A DNA stretch of 64,000 nucleotides from NCBI GenBank assembly GCA_016792625.1, contig JAEUKK010000050.1, positions 1-64,000 on the forward strand, given 5' to 3'. This DNA comes from Deltaproteobacteria bacterium (lineage in GTDB: Bacteria > Myxococcota_A > UBA796 > UBA2385). The position numbers and the translations under genes were made by a program. Below, in pieces: positions 15,852-24,115 of the stretch (position 1 is the first letter of the stretch; each line of letters starts with the position of its first letter). Below the pieces are notes generated by a model, which was given only the letters and a program-made list of their open reading frames with translations, ran no database searches and was not told the DNA's origin.

Positions 15852-16727
15852 TCAGGCACCCCCGGGCGCCTTCACCGCGCCGCGCACCAGCCGCAGCCTG
15901 ATCGCGTCCCGGCGCGCCGTGGGCAGGGAGGTCCTTCGGACGGATATCGTCGCTTCGGCCGGAACGGCGCCCCAGTACCCGCCACGAACGGCGCGGTAGA
16001 CACCAACGCTGGTGATCAGCGGCGGCGGCGCGGGCTCGGCGGGCGCGCCGCCTTCACCCTCACCGTCCCAGCACCACTCGGCGACGTTGCCGGTCATGTC
16101 GTAGAGGCCCCAGGGGTTGGGCTTGAAGCTGCGCACCGGCGCCAGCCCGGCGGCCCCGTCGTCGCACAGCACGCCCTCGGCGCTGGGCAGGGTGCGCTTC
16201 AGGGCCTGGTCGGCGATGTTTCCGATGGCGCAGAGGTCTGCCGGGCCGGCCCCGCCCGCGTAGGGCCCGTCTTGGCCGGCGGCGGCCAGGGCCAGCCACT
16301 CGGCTTCGGTGGGCAGGCGGTGGCCGGCTTGGGTTGGGTCCCAACGTACGCTGGCCCCCTCGGTGCTCTCGCAGCGCTCGACCCCGGTGTAGACCGGCGC
16401 GAGGCCCTCTTTGAGCGAGAGGGCGTTGGCGAAGGCCACCGCGTCGCACCAGCTCAGGCCGTGGGCGGGGCGGCTGTCGCCCCGCAGCGGCGCCGCGGCG
16501 TCGCCGGCAGACCCCAGGGTGGCGCCGGTCACCGCGCGCCAGAGGGCCTCGGTGACCTCGGCCTCGCCGACCAGCAGCGGCGGGCCGCCGTTGACCCCCG
16601 GCGTGCTCACCATGCCGTAGCCGACGGGCGCGGCATTTTGAGCGGGGGTGGGCTTGGCCGGCGCGGGGGCCGCCCCGAGGGTGAGCAGCGCGGGCAAGGC
16701 CAGGGCGAAGGGGAAGAGCGGGATCAT
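15852..16727 (-). CDS. Exported FGE-sulfatase-fold protein lacking catalytic cysteines
   Basis: The 291-residue protein has a signal peptide (MIPLFPFALALPALLTLGAAPAPA) followed by a SUMF1/FGE-sulfatase domain. That domain has VGEAEVTEALWRAVTG, GLSWCDAVAFANALS, HRLPTEAEWLALAAAGQ, NPWGLYDMTGNVAEWCWD and VRGGYW. The residues after RGGYW (GAVPAEATISVRRTS) have no cysteine, so formylglycine-generating chemistry is not expected. It is probably a periplasmic or surface binding module. ATG 16727 has AGAGG upstream and opens the signal peptide. Unlike the FGE protein at 11612-12697, it has the normal high GC of this chromosome. Confidence 0.82.
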   Translation of the reverse strand: MIPLFPFALALPALLTLGAAPAPAKPTPAQNAAPVGYGMVSTPGVNGGPPLLVGEAEVTEALWRAVTGATLGSAGDAAAPLRGDSRPAHGLSWCDAVAFANALSLKEGLAPVYTGVERCESTEGASVRWDPTQAGHRLPTEAEWLALAAAGQDGPYAGGAGPADLCAIGNIADQALKRTLPSAEGVLCDDGAAGLAPVRSFKPNPWGLYDMTGNVAEWCWDGEGEGGAPAEPAPPPLITSVGVYRAVRGGYWGAVPAEATISVRRTSLPTARRDAIRLRLVRGAVKAPGGA

Positions 16728-17058
16728 GCGCACCTCTGCGGTGCGCGGCGGGTATCCGGCGCGGGGGCGCGCGCGCCCGCTTCGCGCGCGGCAGGGGGCA
16801 GAGGGGCCGCGCGGCCGGGCGTTGCCCGGGCGCGCGGGTCGGCCGCCGGCCGACGGAGCGCAGCGAACCCCCGCCGGCACCCGGCCCGGCGCCCCGCGCC
16901 GGGGCCGCCCAGCGGTGCACCAAGGCGAAGGCCCAGCTGGGGGCGCGGCTGCCCCAGGTTCCAGCGCGTTGCAGGCGGCCGGCGTTCAGGTTGACGCGGC
17001 TGGCCGCGCGCGCGATTTTGGCGGCCATCCGGGCCCAGGCGTGGCCGGCGGAGGTTGG
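16728..17058. other. GC-rich divergent intergenic region
   Basis: The region separates the leftward FGE-like gene from a rightward membrane-protein gene. Its left half is rich in overlapping inverted repeats such as GGCGCGCGCGCCCGC and GGCCGCCGGCCGAC. A leftward frame from 17029 begins MAAKIARAASRVNLNAGRLQ and looks protein-like for about 40 residues, but it has no convincing ribosome binding site and dissolves into Arg/Pro-rich sequence. It may be a gene remnant. Confidence 0.4.
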
Positions 17059-18042
17059 ATGTTCCCCCGTTTTGAGGCCGAGCTGACCGAAGAGGGCCCC
17101 CTGCTGCGCCTGCGCACCCGGCCCGCGCATTGGCTGCGGCGCGGCGCCGTGCTCGGGCTGGTGGTGCCGGCGCTGCTCGCGATGGTCCTGGTGCTGCTGA
17201 TCATCGTCGATCTCATCGATCGGCTGCGCTTGGGCGACGGCACCATCTTCGGCGTGGCCCTTTTTGTGCTGGTCGGCGGGCCCTCGGCGCTCTGGGGCGC
17301 CGTCATGGCGCTCGGCGCCCAGGGCCGCAGCCGCCGCTCTGTCGTCGAGGTTGACCTCGCGGGCGGTGTTGTGCGCCCGACCGGTGCTCCGGCGCGCCCG
17401 CTGTCGGCGGTGCGCGCGCTGCGCGTGCACAAGCCCAACAGCTTGCTCGCCTGGCTCGCCGTCGACGCCCTGCTGGTCGATGATCAGGCGCGTCCGGCCG
17501 GGCCCTACCAGGCGCCGGGGCTCACCCTGCCCCTGCGGCTGTGGGGTGACATCCCCGAGCAGCGGGGGGCTGAGGCGCTGGCCCTCGCCGGCCAGCTCGC
17601 CGAGCGCCTCGGCGTGCCGGTCGAGGACGGTCGCGGCGCCTTCGACCGCGGGCTCGACGCGGGTAAGCGTGGTCGAAGCTGGCATACCGCGGCCTATGTG
17701 CCGATGCAGGGCATCTTTCTGTTCGCCAGCGCGCTCATCCTGCTCACCCGCAAAGATGACGCGGTGGGGCGCTTTCACGCGCGCCAGTCGCTGAGCCTGC
17801 TGGTGGTCGAGAGCGTGGCCATCGTGGGCGTGGTCATCGTCGGCGCGCCGCTGATGTTCTTGCCCGGCGGCCGCGACCCGCACCCGGTCGGCGTCGCGGT
17901 GCTGGTCGGCGGCTTGTTGATCGTGACGATGGCCCGCTTGGTGCTGCGCTTTTACGCGGCCTGGCGGGCGTGGCGCGGCGACCTGTGGCTGCTGCCGGTG
18001 CTCGGGCGCCTCACCCGGCGTTGGCTTCCCCCGGCGGAGTGA
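17059..18042 (+). CDS. Membrane protein with C-terminal DUF4870/Tic20-like segment
   Basis: The 327-residue protein has two N-terminal membrane segments (about 35-55 and 60-85), a cytosolic middle, and three C-terminal segments. The middle reads like a lipid-metabolism or PH-like sandwich (VVEVDLAGGVVRPTG). The C-terminal part has AYVPMQGIFLFASALILL, then GRFHARQSLSLLVVESVAIV, which is the FHxxQSL signature of DUF4870-type proteins. ATG 17059 is preceded by GGAGG with a 4-nt spacer. Function is unknown. Confidence 0.75.
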   Translation: MFPRFEAELTEEGPLLRLRTRPAHWLRRGAVLGLVVPALLAMVLVLLIIVDLIDRLRLGDGTIFGVALFVLVGGPSALWGAVMALGAQGRSRRSVVEVDLAGGVVRPTGAPARPLSAVRALRVHKPNSLLAWLAVDALLVDDQARPAGPYQAPGLTLPLRLWGDIPEQRGAEALALAGQLAERLGVPVEDGRGAFDRGLDAGKRGRSWHTAAYVPMQGIFLFASALILLTRKDDAVGRFHARQSLSLLVVESVAIVGVVIVGAPLMFLPGGRDPHPVGVAVLVGGLLIVTMARLVLRFYAAWRAWRGDLWLLPVLGRLTRRWLPPAE

Positions 18043-18143
18043 GCCCCGCGGCTGCGAGGCGCTGCAATTGGCCATCGAGGCCGCACAGCGAAGCGGCGCA
18101 GCGGTCGGCCCGTCGCGCCGGCGCCCAACCGAGAGGAGCGCCC

Positions 18144-19412
18144 ATGTCGTCGAACCGAGCCATCTTCCTGCCCTTCGTGCTGGCCGCCTTGGCCACCGCG
18201 GGCTGCGTGCCCGCCGATTCGGGCAAAACACCGGGGAGCGGGGGCGCTGAGGGCGGCGCGGGCGCCGACCCCTCTGCCGGCGCGGGCGAAGATGAGCTGC
18301 CCGCCGGCCAGACCGCCTGCGCGGCGGCCACCGTCGACTGGCCTGAGCTGCCCGCGCTCGACGACCTCATTGAGCGCAAGATGGCGGCCGGCAACCTGCC
18401 CGGCCTCTCGGCCTGCATCATCAAAGACGGCACGGTCGCCTGGTGCGGGGCCTACGGCGTACGGTCCATTGAGACCGGCGCGCCGGTCACCCACGAGACC
18501 CCCTTCATTTGGGCCTCGGTGAGCAAGCTCGTCACCGCCACCGCTGCGCTGCAGCTCGCTGAGGCCGGCCAGCTCGACCTCGACGCCGATCTCGACGAGC
18601 TGATGCCGCACCGGGTGGTGCACCCGCGCAGCCCGGGCACGCCCATCCGCCCGCGGGCCCTGCTCGCCCACGTGGGCGGCGTCGACGACAACTGGGACGT
18701 GATCGACGACTACGTGACCCGCGGCGCGCCCCCCGCCTTGTCGCTCGCCGAGGTCAACGCCCGCTACTTCGACCCGTCGGGCGCCGACTATGACGCCGAG
18801 CTCAACTTTGTCGGCGCGGCCCCCGAGCGGCGCGGTGTCTACAGCAACATGGGCTACGCGCTGCTGGGCGGCCTGCTCGAGGTGAGCACCGGCGCCGACT
18901 TCGCCGATCTCACCCACGACGCCATTTTCGCCCCGCTGGGCATGAACCACAGCGGTTGGCGGCTCGAAGACTTCGCGCTCGATGAGCTGGCCGAGCCCAC
19001 CGCTTGGCGCCGGGGTGAGCTTGTGCCCCGCGGGCACGTCACCTTCGCTGATTACCCCAACGGCGGGCTGCGCAGCTCGGCCCACGACATGGCCTGCTTC
19101 TTGGCCACGGCGGCCCGCGGCGGCAGCCTCTTTGGCGTCGAGCTGCTGCCGCGCGACGCCCTGGTCGCGGCGATGCAGCCGGCCTTTCCGGCGCTCGACG
19201 ACAGCCAGGGCCTCGGCTGGTACACCGAGGCGGTGGTCGAGCGCGCGCCCTGGATCGGCCACTCGGGCGCCGAGGTGGGCGTCGCGTCTGACCTGTTCAT
19301 GCGCCAGGACGGCAGCCTCGGCATCGCGCTCGTGACCAACGGCGACTGGGGCGACGCGCGCGAGATCATCATGATCGAAGAGGCCATGGTCGAGGCGGCC
19401 GCGGAGCTCTGA
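18144..19412 (+). CDS. Beta-lactamase-family serine hydrolase lipoprotein
   Basis: This 422-residue protein has a lipobox (ALATAGC, Cys21), a Gly/Ala/acidic linker and a class C beta-lactamase/DD-peptidase fold. Motif 1 is SVSK (S125-x-x-K128), motif 2 is YSN (Y233-N235), and motif 3 is HSG in WIGHSGAEVG (about 370). Such enzymes include esterases, D-aminopeptidases and PBP-like proteins; true beta-lactamase activity is not implied. The lipid anchor places it in the envelope. ATG 18144 has GAGGAG 5 nt upstream. It is transcribed rightward, 101 bp after the DUF4870-like gene. Confidence 0.88.
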   Translation: MSSNRAIFLPFVLAALATAGCVPADSGKTPGSGGAEGGAGADPSAGAGEDELPAGQTACAAATVDWPELPALDDLIERKMAAGNLPGLSACIIKDGTVAWCGAYGVRSIETGAPVTHETPFIWASVSKLVTATAALQLAEAGQLDLDADLDELMPHRVVHPRSPGTPIRPRALLAHVGGVDDNWDVIDDYVTRGAPPALSLAEVNARYFDPSGADYDAELNFVGAAPERRGVYSNMGYALLGGLLEVSTGADFADLTHDAIFAPLGMNHSGWRLEDFALDELAEPTAWRRGELVPRGHVTFADYPNGGLRSSAHDMACFLATAARGGSLFGVELLPRDALVAAMQPAFPALDDSQGLGWYTEAVVERAPWIGHSGAEVGVASDLFMRQDGSLGIALVTNGDWGDAREIIMIEEAMVEAAAEL

Positions 19413-19471
19413 GGCGCGGCGAGGGGGGCGCGCAGCGGGCGAGGGACCCCCCCGACCTGCGCCCGCGCCGC

Positions 19472-21034
19472 TCAGCGCCCCCAGCGGGCCGACAGCGCCG
19501 GATCACCCAAGGCGTCGAGGGCCGGCGCGAGCTGCTCGGCCCGCTGGACCCGCTCGTCGCCGGTGATCTGGGCGACCAGCCGGCTGCGCAGGGCCGTGGG
19601 CTCGGGCGCGCCCCGCGCCGCGGCGGTGTCGACCCAGCGCACCGCCTCGGCCGGCCGCATGTGGAGCAGGGCTTGGTGGCCGGCGCGCAGGGCGCCCTCC
19701 CAGCTACCGTCGTCGCTCTGCGCCGGGTCGCGCTCGAGGCGGGGATCGGAGCGGCCGTCGAGGGCCAGGGGGTCGGGCGGCGGCGGGATCGGGCGCCCGG
19801 CGGCGCCCTGGATCGGCAGCAGCTGCTGGTCTTCGATGCACTGCAGCAGGGTCTGGGCGATGAGGGTGTGGCCGGCGAGGTTGGGGTGGCAGGCGTCGTA
19901 AAAGACGTCCTCACCGATGTGCCCGCTCTGTTGGAAGGCGCCCGCCACATCACAGGCGGCGACCCCGTGCGCGGCGGCCACCTCGATCAGATCGGCGCGC
20001 ATCTGGTGGTTGCTGCGGTGGGGCCGCGGGTCGAGCCGCTCGGCGTGCAGCAGGGCCTGGACGGCCGCGGCGCGCTGGCCCTGCGCGAGCAGCACCTCGC
20101 CCAAGGCGAACCAGTCGGGGCCACTGAGCGCGGTCTCGTCGGCGAGGCGGGCCTGCAGCGCGTCGGGGGAGAGGCTGGTCCAGCCGGACCAGCGGGCCTG
20201 CTCTGCCCGCCCCACCGGCCCGCGGCCGCCAGGCCGACCGTCGAGGTTGGCCTTGTGGAGCAGGTTGTCGGCGACCGTGCCCAAGAGCAGCGGCACGCCT
20301 GCGGCGCGGGCCTCTTCGGCCATCGAGACCAGGGACTCGCGGTGCAGCAGCTCGACCAGCGCGCGCTCGTCGGGCGCGATGGTGCCCTCGAGGCGCTGGG
20401 CGCGGTGCGCGGACCCCGGCGGGGCCTCGCTGCGGTTGAGGCTGGGCACCACGCCGCGGGCCAGGGCCCGGTAGAGGTGCAGCCCCCACAAGCGCCGGCG
20501 GCTGAGCTCGACCTTGGCCGACCAGCCTGGCACGCTCATTTTGAGGCCGAGGATCTCGAGGAACTCGTTGTCACCGCTGTAGACGACGACGAGATCGACC
20601 GGGCCCTGCGCGAGCAGCTGCTTGAGCTTGAGCGCGACGTGTCGGTTCGCGATCCCGCCCTGGCCGGCGTTGATCACCTCGACCGGCTGTTCGGTGGCCG
20701 CCGACAGGGCGCGCTCGAGCTGGCCGGCGAAGGCGTGAAAGGGCCCGATGCGGTCACCTTCGGCGGTCGAGCCGCCGAGCACGACCACGCGCAGGCCGGG
20801 CGCCTCGACGGGGGTGGCCCGGCGCCACCGGCCCCAGCGCTGCAGGTCGCTCGCCCGCGAGAGGGGCTGCTGGACGGTGGCCTCGACCAGCTCGAGCGAC
20901 TGGTAGGCGAGGGGGGACTGGACCTGGTCGCCGGCGACCCCGCCCCACAGGCGGAGGCCCAGCTCGGCGAGGCCCAGGGTGAGGGTGGCGATGAGCGCGC
21001 CGAGCATGGAGCGCGTGGCGAGAGAGGCAGGCAT
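19472..21034 (-). CDS. SGNH/GDSL-like hydrolase with extra C-terminal helices
   Basis: The 520-residue protein has an N-terminal hydrophobic anchor (MLGALIATLTLGLAELGL) and then SGNH blocks: GGSTAEG (S89), NAGQGGIANRH, VVVYSGDNEF and, late, DACHPNLAGH with the catalytic Asp/His pair. A helical, TPR-like segment (WFALGEVLLAQGQRAAAVQALLHAERLDP) is inserted before the last block, and another Ala-rich helical region follows it. This layout is typical of envelope SGNH proteins in Myxococcota, possibly acting on polysaccharide acyl groups. ATG 21034 was preferred because it opens the anchor; its ribosome binding site is weak. Confidence 0.85.
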   Translation of the reverse strand: MPASLATRSMLGALIATLTLGLAELGLRLWGGVAGDQVQSPLAYQSLELVEATVQQPLSRASDLQRWGRWRRATPVEAPGLRVVVLGGSTAEGDRIGPFHAFAGQLERALSAATEQPVEVINAGQGGIANRHVALKLKQLLAQGPVDLVVVYSGDNEFLEILGLKMSVPGWSAKVELSRRRLWGLHLYRALARGVVPSLNRSEAPPGSAHRAQRLEGTIAPDERALVELLHRESLVSMAEEARAAGVPLLLGTVADNLLHKANLDGRPGGRGPVGRAEQARWSGWTSLSPDALQARLADETALSGPDWFALGEVLLAQGQRAAAVQALLHAERLDPRPHRSNHQMRADLIEVAAAHGVAACDVAGAFQQSGHIGEDVFYDACHPNLAGHTLIAQTLLQCIEDQQLLPIQGAAGRPIPPPPDPLALDGRSDPRLERDPAQSDDGSWEGALRAGHQALLHMRPAEAVRWVDTAAARGAPEPTALRSRLVAQITGDERVQRAEQLAPALDALGDPALSARWGR

Positions 21035-21263
21035 GGTTGCGGGATAGCGCAGCACAGACGCCGGTCAAGCCGCGAACCACGCCCGCGCGCACCGCCGGGG
21101 CGGCCCGCCCTGCTGCGCGAGAGTGACGTGCCAGAGGGCGCCGCCGGAAACTGCGCAGCCCGCCCTTGCCGCGCGGCGGGGGAGCGCATAGTCGTGGGGG
21201 CCGGTCGCGGACACCCTTCGCGGCTCGACTGGGGCCCTCTCAAGGGCTGTGGTCAACACCCTG

Positions 21264-21340
<77 letters not shown>

Positions 21341-21452
21341 TTTACCATACCGGTCGACCCTACGTTGACGCGCCACCTCACCGGATGGCGCTGAGCTCGG
21401 TCGACCCGCCCGCGGTGCCGGTTTTATCCCGCGCACCGGTGGGCACACCCTG

Positions 21453-21529
<77 letters not shown>

Positions 21530-21631
21530 TCTCCCATCGGGTCCGCCCTGCGTTGAAGCCCCTCCCACCGAGAGCGGGCAGAGCAGCACGACCCCGCCGG
21601 CATCGACCTCGTCGAAGCGCGGCGCACCCTG

Positions 21632-21708
<77 letters not shown>

Positions 21709-21750
21709 TCTCCTGTAGGCTCACCTTCGGGTTGAGCCTCCCCCGCGCCT

Positions 21751-21783
21751 CGGACCACCCCGGTTCGGGGCGCGGTCCGTTTT
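21751..21783 (+). terminator. Rho-independent terminator of the tRNA-fMet cluster
   Basis: CGGACC...CCCCGG, TTC, GGGG...GGTCCG forms a long GC stem with one internal bulge, directly followed by TTTT. It lies 43 bp after the last tRNA. Confidence 0.75.
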
Positions 21784-21857
21784 ACCGCCCCCGCGCGCCG
21801 CGCTGCGCCCGCCCGCGGCTGTGCTAGGTGGCCGGCCCGCGCCGCCTGGAGCCCGTC

Positions 21858-23294
21858 ATGGCCGCCCACCGCACCGCCCGCGATCCCCTCACCACCGGCG
21901 CGGGCCCCGCTGCGGCCTCGTCGCGGCGGGCCGTGCTGCGCTGGGGCGCCGCGCTCGCCGCCGCCGCCTGCGCGCCCAAGGGCACAGGGGGCGCCGATGG
22001 CGCGGGCGACGACGACAGCGGCGGAGGAGACAGCGGCGCCGCGCCGACCCCGACCCGCGCCCCCGAGCCCCCGCGCTGGGAGCCCCCCGGCCCGGCCGAC
22101 GACGTCGCCTTCCCCTGGGGTGTGCAGACCGGGGATGCCCTGCCCGACGCTGTGATCGTGCGGGTCCGCGCCCTGCAGATGCCCCTGCGGGTCGAGGTGG
22201 TGCGGGCCGAGGGCGACGGCTGGGTGGCCGACCAGCAGCGCGAAGAGCTCTGGCCCCCTGACGGCGCCGAGTCCATCCGCCTCGAGCTGAGCGGCCTGCG
22301 CCCCGACACCGCCTACTGCTTGGCCGCCCAAGACGGGATGGGGCGCTGGTCGCGCTCCACCCGGCTGCGCACCGCGCTGGCCGATGGCGCGCTGCGGGTG
22401 CTGACCTTGGGCGCCACCAGCTGCCTCGGCGGGAACGAGCCCTGGCGCTCCCTCTCGGTGGCCGCCGGCGAGGACCTCGACGCCTTCCTGCTGCTCGGCG
22501 ACACGGTCTACGCTGATGGGTCGCGCACGATCGAGGATTATCGCCTGTTCTGGCGGGCCGCGATGCGTGTAGAGGGCATGCGGGGGCTCACTGGCTCGAC
22601 CAGCGTGGTCGCCACCTGGGACGACCACGAGGTCGACAACAACTGGTCGCGGTCCAGCCTCGAGGCGGGGCAATTCGCCAACGCGCGCGCCGCCTTCGCC
22701 GAGGCCCTGCCCCAGCGTGAGGGCCCGGGCGGCACCGGGATCTGGCGCCAGCTGCGCTGGGGCGACACGGCCGAACTTTTTGTGCTCGACTGCCGGGGCG
22801 AGCGCGAGGATGGCCTCTACGTCTCCGATCAGCAGCTCGCCTGGCTCGAAGACGCGCTGGCGGCGAGCACCGCCCGGTTCAAGCTCATCCTCAACAGCGT
22901 GCCCATCACCGATCTGACCGCGATGTTCGGCGCCGCCGCCGCGGATGACCGCTGGCAGGGCTACCCCACCCAGCGCGAGCGCATCCTCCGCTTCATCGAC
23001 GAGCACCCGATCTCGGGCGTGCTGTGGATCACCGGCGACGTGCACTTCCCGGCCATCTGCTCGGTCTCGCCCCCCGGCGCGCCCGGCGCGGGCCAGACCG
23101 AGGTCTTCACTGGGCCCGGCGGTAGCTTCCTCAACCTCGCCGCCGACCTTTTTGTGGGCGACCCGCAGTACCCCTATGTGGGCTACGCCTGGAACTGGTG
23201 CCGCCTGCGCCTCGACCCCGGGACCGGCGTGGTGGACGTCACCTTCGTCGATGATGACGGCGGGGTGCTGCACAGCGCCAGCCTGCAGCTCTGA
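21858..23294 (+). CDS. PhoD-like phosphatase, Tat-exported lipoprotein
   Basis: This 478-residue protein has a twin-arginine signal (SRRAVLRWGAALAAAAC) ending in a lipobox Cys, then an acidic Gly/Ser/Asp linker. The rest follows PhoD-type alkaline phosphatase/phosphodiesterase order: an N-terminal sandwich (FPWGVQTGDALPDAVIVRVR, LRPDTAYCL), GDTVYADG, VVATWDDHEVDNNW, VLDCRGEREDGLY, and WITGDVHFPAICSV for the C-terminal metal ligands. It would act on phosphoesters outside the cytoplasm. ATG 21858 has GGAG 8 nt upstream. Its stop overlaps the next start (TGATG), so it is translationally coupled to an orphan protein and two BREX-type ATPases, an unexpected partner for a phosphatase. Confidence 0.88.
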   Translation: MAAHRTARDPLTTGAGPAAASSRRAVLRWGAALAAAACAPKGTGGADGAGDDDSGGGDSGAAPTPTRAPEPPRWEPPGPADDVAFPWGVQTGDALPDAVIVRVRALQMPLRVEVVRAEGDGWVADQQREELWPPDGAESIRLELSGLRPDTAYCLAAQDGMGRWSRSTRLRTALADGALRVLTLGATSCLGGNEPWRSLSVAAGEDLDAFLLLGDTVYADGSRTIEDYRLFWRAAMRVEGMRGLTGSTSVVATWDDHEVDNNWSRSSLEAGQFANARAAFAEALPQREGPGGTGIWRQLRWGDTAELFVLDCRGEREDGLYVSDQQLAWLEDALAASTARFKLILNSVPITDLTAMFGAAAADDRWQGYPTQRERILRFIDEHPISGVLWITGDVHFPAICSVSPPGAPGAGQTEVFTGPGGSFLNLAADLFVGDPQYPYVGYAWNWCRLRLDPGTGVVDVTFVDDDGGVLHSASLQL

Positions 23295-24115
23295 TGATGG
23301 CCGCTGCGCGCAGATCTGCGCCGGGTGCCGCGCCTGACGCTGCTCTCGGGCCGCTCCTCCGCAAGGCCGAGCGCGCGCTGCGGGCCTTGGGCGCGGCTGA
23401 CCCCGGTCCACCCCGGGCAGAGCGCGAGCTGGCCGAGGCCCTCGAGGCGCTGGTCGCCGCTGCGCCGGCCGCCGCCGCCCGGGCGAAGGTGCTGCGCGCC
23501 CGCGCCGCAGACCGCCGGGCCGCGCTGGCCGCGGGCCTGCGCGAGGGCTGCGCCGCCGCCGGCCGCGCCCTTCGTGTGGTGACCACCGCGCCGCTAGAGC
23601 TGCGGATCAGCCCGCTGGCCGTCGTCTTCGACGAAGACCTAGAGCGCGCCACCCTGCAGTTCGCCCGCGAGACCTTGGTCGAGGTGCCCGCGACGGCCGG
23701 CGCGGTGCTCGCCGCCCACGCCGCCGCGGTGGCGGCCCTCGACGGCCCGCGCTGGGATCCGGCGGAGCGCTTCGACCAGCTCCACGCCGCCTGGGCGGCG
23801 CGCGGGGGCGGATGGCAGGACCTCTGCGCCACCCTGCCCGCGGCGGAGGGCCCGCACCCTCCGCCAGAGGCGGAGCTCGCCCCGAAGGCCGCGCCCGTCG
23901 AGGGACTGGCCCCGATCCCTCCGCGCGCCCAGCTCGCCTGGGACCTGTGGCGCCTGCGGCGCGACCGCGCGTTGTCCCGCGGGGGCCTGCGGCTCTGCCT
24001 CGCCCCGGCCACCGGGGGCGCGGTTCAAGACAAGAACATCGTGCTGATGCTCGAAGATGACGAGGGGAGGGGGCAGTGGCACCGCTCCTTCAGCTTCGTC
24101 GCGGAGGGCGCATGA
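23294..24115 (+). CDS. Unknown protein coupled to BREX-type ATPases
   Basis: The 273-residue product matches no family I recognise. An Ala/Arg-rich helical N-terminus (about 1-95) leads to LELRISPLAVVFDEDLERATLQFARETLVEVP and FDQLHAAWAARGGGWQDLC. The C-terminal part has AWDLWRLRRDRALSRGGLRLCLA and KNIVLMLEDDEGRGQWHRSFSFVAEG, probably a beta-hairpin. There is no signal peptide or membrane segment. It starts inside the PhoD stop (TGATG; ATG 23297 is also possible) and ends overlapping the next ATG (ATGA), so it is locked into the operon. From its position it could be a substrate adaptor or structural subunit for the ATPases. Confidence 0.75.
   Translation: MMAAARRSAPGAAPDAALGPLLRKAERALRALGAADPGPPRAERELAEALEALVAAAPAAAARAKVLRARAADRRAALAAGLREGCAAAGRALRVVTTAPLELRISPLAVVFDEDLERATLQFARETLVEVPATAGAVLAAHAAAVAALDGPRWDPAERFDQLHAAWAARGGGWQDLCATLPAAEGPHPPPEAELAPKAAPVEGLAPIPPRAQLAWDLWRLRRDRALSRGGLRLCLAPATGGAVQDKNIVLMLEDDEGRGQWHRSFSFVAEGA

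Noticed and set aside
16740..17030. A small leftward gene beginning MAAKIARAASRVNLNAG
   Set aside because: It lacks a ribosome binding site, and the frame turns into Arg/Pro/Gly-rich repeats; at best a remnant.
18144..19412. An antibiotic-resistance beta-lactamase
   Set aside because: The fold motifs are those of the broad serine-hydrolase group and the protein is a lipoprotein; nothing points to drug hydrolysis.
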